Origin: an uncultured Gammaproteobacteria bacterium
GTDB lineage: Bacteria > Pseudomonadota > Gammaproteobacteria > Pseudomonadales > Pseudohongiellaceae
Direction of reading: 5' to 3'
Assembly: GCA_903876785.1 (NCBI GenBank)
Contig: CAIRBI010000159.1
Coordinates: 1 to 38,763 of the forward strand
Length of the DNA stretch: 38,763 nt
Shown here: one piece after another, positions 31,830-38,763 of the stretch
Layout of the letters: each line of letters starts with the position of its first letter
Position numbering within the stretch: position 1 is the first letter of the stretch
Notes under the pieces: model-generated
Told to the model about the DNA's origin: nothing
The model's input: only the letters and a program-made list of their open reading frames with translations
Database searches by the model: none
Program-made: the position numbers and the translations under genes

Positions 31830-32110
31830 CAGTGCTGCTTCTCTACGGAACTTCCGGCTGCCATCTCTGTGAGCAGGCCGAGGTGGTGCTGGAGCCGGTG
31901 CTGGCTCATATCAATCAGCAACTGGTCAATGCCGGAATGGGAGAGGCGGTTGTGGTCTTGAAGGTGCTGGAAATTACTGATGACCCCGAACTCATGCAGC
32001 GCTACTCGTTACGCATTCCTGTGATCCGGTTTGCGGAATCAGAAGCCGAACTGGGTTGGCCCTTTGATGAGACTCAGGCTTGGGAATTCCTGTTCGCTCA
32101 GCTTGAATAG
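31826..32110 (+). CDS. Glutaredoxin-like (DUF836) family protein
   Basis: 94 aa: [24 protein letters not shown] (CxxC) ... [14 protein letters not shown] overlap with the pyrD stop. Confidence 0.85.
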   Translation: MTVLLLYGTSGCHLCEQAEVVLEPVLAHINQQLVNAGMGEAVVVLKVLEITDDPELMQRYSLRIPVIRFAESEAELGWPFDETQAWEFLFAQLE

Positions 32111-32911
32111 ACGTCGTGCATTCTCGGTGGTCTGGTGAGCAATTTCCATTGCCGACCGCCGGGTTGTCAATGCGAGTACCCGCAGAACTTCAGTGAGGTA
32201 GGCAGGTTCATTGCGGCGGCTCTTCGGGCGCGGGCGCAGGGTTCTGGGCAGCAGATAAGGAGCGTCGGTCTCCAGCAGCAAACGATCGGCGGGGATGTCG
32301 TGCAGCAGTTCCAGCAAGTGGCTGCCGCGCCTCTCGTCACAAGCCCAGCCGGTAATGCCGATATACATGTCCATATCCAGGTAGTCGTAGAGTTCGTGCT
32401 TCTCGCCGGTGAAGCAGTGCACGACTCCGCCCGCTTGCAGATCATCGCGGCAGCTGCGCAGAATCGGGAAGAATCGAGAGTGCGCGTCACGCTGATGCAG
32501 AAATACGGGCTTGTTAATCTTGCTAGCCAGCTGCAGATGCTGCAGAAATACATTTTCTTGAACGGGGCGTGGTGAGAAGTCCCGATTGAAGTCCAGACCT
32601 GTTTCGCCAACTGCTCGCACATTCTGCTGGCTTGCCAGTTCGGCAATGCGTGCAAAATTGTCCGGGGTGCAGGCTTGCGCTTCATGCGGGTGATAACCGG
32701 CAGTCAGAGACAGGAAGTCGGGATATGCGGAAGCAATCGTCAGGGCTTTTTCTGTCGAAGACAGGCTGGTGCCCGTAACCAGCAAGTGCACGATACCGGA
32801 CTCGCGCGCCCGGCTGATGACGACATCAAGATCAAGATCGAAGGACTCATGGCCCAGATTGGCGCCAATGTCGATCAGTGGCAATGATTGCGGGAAGTTT
32901 CTATCAGCCAT
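32039..32911 (-). CDS. tatD: TatD family metal-dependent DNase/hydrolase
   Basis: DIGANLGHESFD, GETGLDFNRDFSPRPVQ, HQRDAH, HCFTG, GITGWACDERRG, LLETDAPYLLPRTLRPRPKSRRNEPAYL, very close to the TatD pattern. ATG at 32911 (MADRNFPQSLP) preferred over the track start at 32971. Confidence 0.92.
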   Translation of the reverse strand: MADRNFPQSLPLIDIGANLGHESFDLDLDVVISRARESGIVHLLVTGTSLSSTEKALTIASAYPDFLSLTAGYHPHEAQACTPDNFARIAELASQQNVRAVGETGLDFNRDFSPRPVQENVFLQHLQLASKINKPVFLHQRDAHSRFFPILRSCRDDLQAGGVVHCFTGEKHELYDYLDMDMYIGITGWACDERRGSHLLELLHDIPADRLLLETDAPYLLPRTLRPRPKSRRNEPAYLTEVLRVLALTTRRSAMEIAHQTTENARRLFKLSEQEFPSLSLIKGPTQFGF

Positions 32912-34163
32912 TGCCAACTGCTGTCCGCATCTCTCCTGCCCAGTGAATACTGTCCAGGTAAGCCTTTTCAAAATCCCGCTCGCCTACATTCAATTGCTGC
33001 AGTCGCTGCCAGTCTATCTCATCCCAGTTCGCTCGCTCGTTGGCAATGACTGCGGCGAGTATAAGGCCGATTTTGCCCTGCCCAAAGAGCATGCCATCTA
33101 TCACGTCCTGGGACAATGGCATGGTTGTGAGAATGTCCGGGAGCTCCATATCGAAGAAGGCATCCAGGTTGGAGAGCAGGCCGCTCGTGAAATAGGCATC
33201 GCTCTCTGCTGGCGAAGCGAAGCGGCCGGCGAGCAGTTGACACATCTTTGCTCGGGTCATGGCGTGCAATGAGAGTGCGTGCGGCTTGTCGGACATGCTG
33301 CTGAGTGAAAGTAACGTTGCCCAGCTCTTCACATGGCGCAGCCCGAGCAGTGATACCGCATGTTGCAGTGAAGTGATCTCACGGCGGGCCGAGAATGCAG
33401 CCGAGTTCACCAGGCGAATGAGCTTGACGCTTAGCACCGGATCCTTGGCGATGACGCTGGCAATTTCGGCCAGCTCAGCATCTGGATTCTGGATTTGGGC
33501 AAGCAGATTCAAGACCACCAGTTTGCTTGCCGGGACCTTGCGTCCCTTGATGTGTTCGGGCCTGCTTAAGAAGTAACCTTGAAAAAGAGTAAATCCAAGT
33601 GCCTTGCACGCGTGGAACATCTCATGGGTCTCAACTTTCTCGGCCAACAATTGAACCTTGAAAAGTTTGAGCGTCTGCACGTGAGTCTGCAACGCATTTT
33701 GATCGAGTGCGAGGACATCAAGCTTCACGATGTCGGCAATTCGCAATACCGGATCCCATAGGGGGTCGTACACGAAGTCGTCGAGCGCGATGGTGTAGCC
33801 GTTGTCCTTGAGCGCCTGCAGGTGACGAATCAATTCATCATCGACCTCGACTGTCTCCAACACCTCGATAACGAAGCGCGTCCTGTCGAATGGCGGTGGG
33901 TTGAGAATCAGGTTGCGTGTGAAGTTGATATAGGCGGGGTGATGCTGAACGACTTCCTGGATATCGAGCTCATTGAATGCATTGAGCATCACCTGCGACG
34001 TCGCAGAGTCGCCATCCAGGAAATTGGCATGGTTGTTCATGTCGGAACGAAACAGGAGCTCATATGCCGATATATTGAGATCTCTGTCGAAAATTGGTTG
34101 CCTGGCCAAGAGGGTGTGTTGAATGCTCATGACATCAATGGACTCATTGTTCTTGTAGGACAT
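32904..34163 (-). CDS. EAL-HDOD domain protein (CdgJ/YuxH-like)
   Basis: N-terminal EAL-like LLARQPIFDRDLNISAYELLFRS, IALDDFVYDPLWDPVLRIADIVKLDV, AEKVETHEMFHACKALGFTLFQGYFLSRP; C-terminal HDOD IASVIAKDPVLSVKLIRLVNSAAFSARREITSLQHAVSLLGLRHVKSW. Alternative start at 34130. Confidence 0.9.
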   Translation of the reverse strand: MSYKNNESIDVMSIQHTLLARQPIFDRDLNISAYELLFRSDMNNHANFLDGDSATSQVMLNAFNELDIQEVVQHHPAYINFTRNLILNPPPFDRTRFVIEVLETVEVDDELIRHLQALKDNGYTIALDDFVYDPLWDPVLRIADIVKLDVLALDQNALQTHVQTLKLFKVQLLAEKVETHEMFHACKALGFTLFQGYFLSRPEHIKGRKVPASKLVVLNLLAQIQNPDAELAEIASVIAKDPVLSVKLIRLVNSAAFSARREITSLQHAVSLLGLRHVKSWATLLSLSSMSDKPHALSLHAMTRAKMCQLLAGRFASPAESDAYFTSGLLSNLDAFFDMELPDILTTMPLSQDVIDGMLFGQGKIGLILAAVIANERANWDEIDWQRLQQLNVGERDFEKAYLDSIHWAGEMRTAVGNG

Positions 34164-34321
34164 TGTAACTCAGGTTGCAAGTTTAAAAAGAAACCATTTT
34201 ATAAATTCCTGACCGAATTTCCCCGGTAGACCTGTGTCACCTAATCCACCATAATAGCGCGCCATTAGTGACCGGGGATTGCCCTGGTGAGATTAATCAA
34301 TCGCAATATTGAAGGTGTGAA

Positions 34322-35371
34322 GTGGCTATAGCAAAGGCAAAGAAAGAGCTCAACTGGGCCGATCTGGGATTTCAGTATCGGCAGACCGATTTCCGCTTCA
34401 GTGCGACGTTTACAGACGGCGTCTGGTCTCCGGGAGAGCTGGTGAGTTCGCCTGTGATTGCCGTACATGAGGGGGCGCCAGCTCTTCACTACGCCCAGCA
34501 ATGTTTCGAGGGCATGAAGGCACAGACGGCACCGGATGGTCGGGTTCTGCTGTTTCGCCCGGATCTCAACAGCGAGCGCATGAATCAGGCCGCCGGTCGT
34601 CTGCTGATGCCGGAAGTCCCCCATGAATTATTCATGCGCGGAGTGGAAGAGACGGTGCGAGCCAATTACGCATGGATTCCGCCCCATGGTTCGGGTGCGT
34701 CTCTTTATATCCGTCCAATGCTGATCGGCGTGGGCGAGAATCTTGGCTTGCGAACCGCGAAGAGCTTTGAGTTCCGCGTGTTCTGTTCGCCGGTTGGCCC
34801 TTACTACAAGAGCGCTGGAATGGCGGTAATTTCTTTGGCAGTGTCAGACATTGACCGAGCGGCGCCTGCGGGTACCGGGGCGTTCAAAGTCGGTGCCAAT
34901 TATGCGGGCGGCCTGCTGGCGACACGTCAGGCGCAGGCGCTTGGAGCGAACGAGGCTCTTTACCTAGACTCTGCCACGCGAACCTTCATCGATGAGGCAG
35001 GATCGGCCAATATCATCGTGGCGATGTCGGGCAATCGCCTGGTGTCACCTAAGTCCAATGCCATTCTGCCGAGCGTGACTCGTCGCTCAGTCATGACCCT
35101 GGCGGAGCAATATCTGAACATGCAGGTGGAGAACCGGCCAATCAATCTGCGTGAGGAAATTGGCGAGTTCGAAGAGGTCGCCGCCTGTGGGACAGCCGCC
35201 GTGCTGTCCCCGGTTGGCAAGATATGGGTTGATGGGCAGTGGCAAAAATTTTACGGCGACGGCGAAAAGGTTGGCCCCGTAATGCAGAAAGTTTATGACC
35301 TGCTGGTCGGTATCCAGCGCGGTGAAGTAGCCGATGAAAATGGCTGGACCTATGAGGTCCAGATAGACTGA
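34322..35371 (+). CDS. ilvE: Branched-chain amino acid aminotransferase
   Basis: 349 aa class IV aminotransferase: ALHYAQQCFEGMKA, FRPDLNSERMNQAAGRLLMP, GAFKVGANYAGGLLATRQAQALG, FIDEAGSANIIV. GTG start with AAGGTG upstream. Confidence 0.92.
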   Translation: MAIAKAKKELNWADLGFQYRQTDFRFSATFTDGVWSPGELVSSPVIAVHEGAPALHYAQQCFEGMKAQTAPDGRVLLFRPDLNSERMNQAAGRLLMPEVPHELFMRGVEETVRANYAWIPPHGSGASLYIRPMLIGVGENLGLRTAKSFEFRVFCSPVGPYYKSAGMAVISLAVSDIDRAAPAGTGAFKVGANYAGGLLATRQAQALGANEALYLDSATRTFIDEAGSANIIVAMSGNRLVSPKSNAILPSVTRRSVMTLAEQYLNMQVENRPINLREEIGEFEEVAACGTAAVLSPVGKIWVDGQWQKFYGDGEKVGPVMQKVYDLLVGIQRGEVADENGWTYEVQID

Positions 35372-35408
35372 CCGAGTACTTCGCCGTGTTGTCCTGATGG
35401 CGAGGTCT

Positions 35409-35439
35409 GCCTGACTTGTGATTCTGTGACAAGTCAGGC
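35409..35439. terminator. Terminator-like hairpin after ilvE
   Basis: Perfect 11-bp inverted repeat GCCTGACTTGT (35409-35419) / ACAAGTCAGGC (35429-35439), 9-nt loop, followed by CTCTTCTC. Confidence 0.55.
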
Positions 35440-35608
35440 CTCTTCTCAGATTCCCTGCACTGCCTGACCTGTCTCCCAGCAACAAACGCTTGACCCTCAG
35501 GCGCCGAGCACTTATATATGTCGGCTCTTTTTTGTCCCGGTAATGCAAAAGGCTTGTGTGCCGGGCCTGCCCAAGATTAGCAGCTGTATTCAGGAACCGT
35601 TCAAAACA

Positions 35609-38230
35609 ATGAGTAAATCGTTGGTGATAGTGGAGTCGCCCGCCAAGGCGAAGACCATTAACAAGTACCTCGGCAAGGAATTTGTCGTCAAATCCAGTGT
35701 TGGTCACATCCGTGACCTGCCTGTCAGCGGCAATGGGGCTGCAGTCGATACCAAAGAACGTGCGAAAGCAGCGGCGGTCACGCGCAAGCTCAGCGCCGAT
35801 GAAAAACTCGAACACAAGAAATCCAAAGCGAAGGGCCAATTACTGGCCCGCATGGGTGTCGATCCCGAGAACGATTGGCGTGCTCAGTACGAAATTTTGC
35901 CTGGCAAGGAGAAGGTCGTCGCTGAATTGAAGCGCCTGGCCAAGACTGCCGACATCATCTATCTCGCAACCGACCTTGACCGCGAAGGGGAGGCTATCGC
36001 CTGGCATCTCAAGGAAGCCATCGGCGGCGACGAGAGTCGTTACAAGCGGGTTGTCTTCAACGAGATCACCAAGAAAGCGATCAAGGAGGCCTTCTCTCAT
36101 CCGGGCGAACTGGACATGAAATATGTGCAGGCTCAGCAGGCGCGTCGCTTTCTGGATCGTGTCGTGGGCTTCATGGTGTCGCCGTTGCTGTGGTCTAAAG
36201 TTGCTCGCGGCCTGTCGGCGGGGCGCGTGCAGTCGGTGGCTGTCCGGTTGGTGGTGGAGCGCGAGCGCGAGATTCGTGCGTTTATTCCTGAGGAATATTG
36301 GGAAGTTTTTGCCGATCTCAAAACCGGCAAGCGCGATGAGTTGCGCTTTCAGGTGGCGAAGCACGCGGGGGAAAATTTCCGTCCTGTCGACAAGGCAGGC
36401 ACCGATAAGGCTCTGGCAAAGTTGCAGGGTGCGGCTTACATCGTCAGCAAGCGCGAAGACAAACCGACATCTTCCAAGCCCAAAGCCCCCTTGATTACTT
36501 CCACGTTGCAACAGGCTGCCAGTACGCGCCTTGGTTTCGGCGTGAAGAAGACGATGACACTGGCGCAGCGTTTGTACGAAGCCGGTTACATCACTTATAT
36601 GCGAACCGATTCGACGCATCTGAGTGAAGATGCGTTGACGATGTGCCGAGAATACATCGGCAAGAAGTTTGGCAAGAATTATCTGCCTGAAGAGCCGTTG
36701 CGCTACAGTGCCCGCGAAGGTGCTCAGGAAGCGCACGAAGCTATTCGTCCGACTGACGTCAGCACGTCGGCCACCGATCTGCAGAACATGGAGAGGGACG
36801 CGGAGCGGCTCTATGCCCTGATCTGGCAGCACTTCGTCGCCAGTCAAATGCCTCCGGCACAGTACCTGAGCAGCTTGATCTCCGTGACAGCAGGTGACTT
36901 TGAGTTACGCACCAAAGGCCGCATCATGCAATTCGATGGTTACATGCGCGTGCTGCCGACCAAGGAAGAGGATGTCGTACTCCCTGCTGTGGAGGTTGGT
37001 GAGGAACTGGCATTGCAGAAGCTCGATCCCGTCCAGCACTTTACCAAGCCATCGCCGCGCTACACCGAGGCTAGCCTGGTCAAGGAGCTCGAAAAACGCG
37101 GCATCGGCCGACCTTCGACCTATGCGGCGATTATCTCGACGATTCAAGAGCGCGGTTATGTCAACGTCGAGAACCGTCGTTTCTACGCGCAGAAGATGGG
37201 TGACATTGTCGCCGAGCGTCTGATCGAGAGCTTCTCGGATCTCATGGATTACGATTTCACGGCCAAAATGGAAGATGAGTTGGACCAGGTGGCCGCTGGC
37301 AGCCTGGACTGGAAACAGGTGCTCAACAACTTCTACGCCGGATTTTCCAGTCAGCTCGATGTGGCATCTGCTGATGACACAGGAATGCGTGAAAACAAGC
37401 CTACTGATACCGATATACCGTGTCCGAAGTGCGGCCGCCATATGCAGATCCGGACGGCCTCGACTGGCGTGTTTCTCGGCTGCTCAGGTTACTCGCTGCC
37501 GCCCAAGGAGCGGTGCAAATCCACCATCAATCTGACGCCGGGTGAAGAGGCTATCAGCACAGATGACGCTGACGAAGCCGAAGAAGTGGAAAACCAGCGC
37601 CTGCGCGTGCGCAAACGATGCGAGCTCTGCAATGCCACGATGGACAGTTATCTGATCGATGACAAGCGCAAGCTGCACATCTGCGGCAATAACCCCGATT
37701 GCGTGGGATATGAAGTGGAAGAGGGCGGTTTCAAGATTCGCGGCTATGAAGGCCCGCTGATTGAGTGCGACAAATGCAGTTCCGACATGCAACTGAAGAC
37801 AGGTCGTTTTGGCAAGTACTTCGGTTGCACCAACGAGGCCTGCAAGAACACCCGCAAGTTGCTGCGCAGTGGCCAGGCAGCGCCTCCCAAGGTACCGCCA
37901 GTCGTCATGCCGGAGCTGCGCTGCGAGAAGGTCGATGATCACTACGTACTGCGCGACGGTGCCGGCGGTCTCTTCCTGGCTGCGAGCAAATTCCCCAAGA
38001 ACCGCGAGACTCGTGCGCCATTGGTGGCAGAGCTGGTGGCTCACAAGGATGAGCTGGATCCGAAGTATCAGTTCCTGGTGAGCGCGCCGCAGACCGATGG
38101 CGTGGGCAACAAGTCAGTAATCCGATATAGCCGCAAGTCAGCCGAGCAGTATGTGCAGACAGAAGTTGATGGCAAGCCCACCGGCTGGAAGGCGTTCTAC
38201 AGGAATGGCCGCTGGGTCGTCGATCAGTAG
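35609..38230 (+). CDS. topA: DNA topoisomerase I
   Basis: [67 protein letters not shown]-terminal Cys4-type zinc ribbons (CPKCGRHMQ..., CELCNATMD..., CDKCSSDMQ...). ATG at 35609 chosen over the track start at 35543. Confidence 0.96.
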   Translation: MSKSLVIVESPAKAKTINKYLGKEFVVKSSVGHIRDLPVSGNGAAVDTKERAKAAAVTRKLSADEKLEHKKSKAKGQLLARMGVDPENDWRAQYEILPGKEKVVAELKRLAKTADIIYLATDLDREGEAIAWHLKEAIGGDESRYKRVVFNEITKKAIKEAFSHPGELDMKYVQAQQARRFLDRVVGFMVSPLLWSKVARGLSAGRVQSVAVRLVVEREREIRAFIPEEYWEVFADLKTGKRDELRFQVAKHAGENFRPVDKAGTDKALAKLQGAAYIVSKREDKPTSSKPKAPLITSTLQQAASTRLGFGVKKTMTLAQRLYEAGYITYMRTDSTHLSEDALTMCREYIGKKFGKNYLPEEPLRYSAREGAQEAHEAIRPTDVSTSATDLQNMERDAERLYALIWQHFVASQMPPAQYLSSLISVTAGDFELRTKGRIMQFDGYMRVLPTKEEDVVLPAVEVGEELALQKLDPVQHFTKPSPRYTEASLVKELEKRGIGRPSTYAAIISTIQERGYVNVENRRFYAQKMGDIVAERLIESFSDLMDYDFTAKMEDELDQVAAGSLDWKQVLNNFYAGFSSQLDVASADDTGMRENKPTDTDIPCPKCGRHMQIRTASTGVFLGCSGYSLPPKERCKSTINLTPGEEAISTDDADEAEEVENQRLRVRKRCELCNATMDSYLIDDKRKLHICGNNPDCVGYEVEEGGFKIRGYEGPLIECDKCSSDMQLKTGRFGKYFGCTNEACKNTRKLLRSGQAAPPKVPPVVMPELRCEKVDDHYVLRDGAGGLFLAASKFPKNRETRAPLVAELVAHKDELDPKYQFLVSAPQTDGVGNKSVIRYSRKSAEQYVQTEVDGKPTGWKAFYRNGRWVVDQ

Positions 38231-38265
38231 GAAAGAAAGCGCATTGCACATTGATAATAGTGGAT

Positions 38266-38296
38266 GCGGCGATCAGGATCACACCCTGATCGCCGC
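38266..38296. terminator. Strong hairpin between convergent topA and lexA (possible bidirectional terminator)
   Basis: Perfect 12-bp inverted repeat GCGGCGATCAGG (38266-38277) / CCTGATCGCCGC (38285-38296), 7-nt loop; no clear T-tract. Confidence 0.55.
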
Positions 38297-38311
38297 GCCT
38301 GCCGTCAGCAT

Positions 38312-38350
38312 CCTAAGTTAAAGCCCTAAGTCGAACTCCTAAGTCAAAGT
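38312..38350. repeat. Three tandem 13-bp units overlapping the lexA stop codon
   Basis: CCTAAGTTAAAGC / CCTAAGTCGAACT / CCTAAGTCAAAGT at 38312-38324, 38325-38337, 38338-38350. Confidence 0.8.
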
Positions 38351-38763
38351 CCTCGCCGAATGACCCCGACGCTGATCCCCTCAATCGTGAATTGCTGATA
38401 GCGCAAATCCACTTCTATAGGCGCAAAATCATCATTCTCAGCAATGAGTTGCAGCTTGAACTTGTTGCGTCCCTTCAGGAGCCGTTTGACAGTGACATCC
38501 TCGTCAATACGCGCCACAACGATGTCACCCGAGTCAGCATCCGTGGTCTTGTGCACCGCCAGCAGGTCACCATCGTTGATACCGATCTTGATCATGCTGT
38601 TGCCTTTAACGGTCAGCAGGAAGTCGGCGCGAGGGCGAAAGAAATCCGCGGGAATATCGCAATAATCATCGATCGACTCGATTGCCAGGATCGGGCTGCC
38701 AGCAGCGACCTGTCCGATGATCGGCAGTCCGGCATGTTCCACGGCTGGGAGACGAATACCACG
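38344..38763 (-). CDS. lexA: LexA repressor, C-terminal part (5' end beyond the window)
   Basis: Reverse strand reads [27 protein letters not shown] (Ala-Gly cleavage site), [20 protein letters not shown] (catalytic Ser), VTVKRLL (catalytic Lys), ending [12 protein letters not shown]. Confidence 0.93.
   Translation of the reverse strand, partial: RGIRLPAVEHAGLPIIGQVAAGSPILAIESIDDYCDIPADFFRPRADFLLTVKGNSMIKIGINDGDLLAVHKTTDADSGDIVVARIDEDVTVKRLLKGRNKFKLQLIAENDDFAPIEVDLRYQQFTIEGISVGVIRRGL

Noticed and set aside
35840-36847. 335 aa minus-strand ORF antisense to topA
   Set aside because: Shadow of topA; no domain or start context.
1-38763. CRISPR array, tRNA/rRNA genes, IS elements or prophage genes
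   Set aside because: No regularly spaced direct repeats, no cloverleaf or rRNA-like stretches noticed, no transposase, integrase or phage-like ORFs. A tRNAscan or Rfam run would be needed to exclude small RNAs.

Overview
Window from a gammaproteobacterial chromosome (my inference from gene content and order), densely packed, with 33 supported protein-coding genes and no convincing rRNA, tRNA, CRISPR array, transposase or prophage. Left half: housekeeping and biosynthesis (DUF4892/OmpA-like fragment, folE, prmB, aroC, leuC, leuD, asd, fimV-like, truA, trpF, trpB, trpA, accD, folC, SPOR/dedD-like, cvpA, purF). Centre: two MoxR-type AAA+ ATPase gene clusters that converge on a YciH/SUI1 gene. 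On + these are moxR, DUF58 and tgpA-like transglutaminase; on - they are moxR, DUF58, DUF4381, batA-like VWA, VWA-TPR (batB/batC-like) and batD-like. Right end: DUF2835, pyrD, a glutaredoxin-like (DUF836) gene, tatD, a degenerate EAL-HDOD protein, ilvE, topA and a partial lexA. The most interesting items are the convergent MoxR pair, the absence of leuB between leuD and asd, the tatD 3' end read antisense through the DUF836 gene, non-ATG starts for pyrD and truA, dyads around promoter-like sequences upstream of DUF2835-pyrD and ilvE, and a 13-bp tandem repeat at the lexA stop codon. I did not find a clearly novel system; the MoxR arrangement is the best candidate for follow-up.
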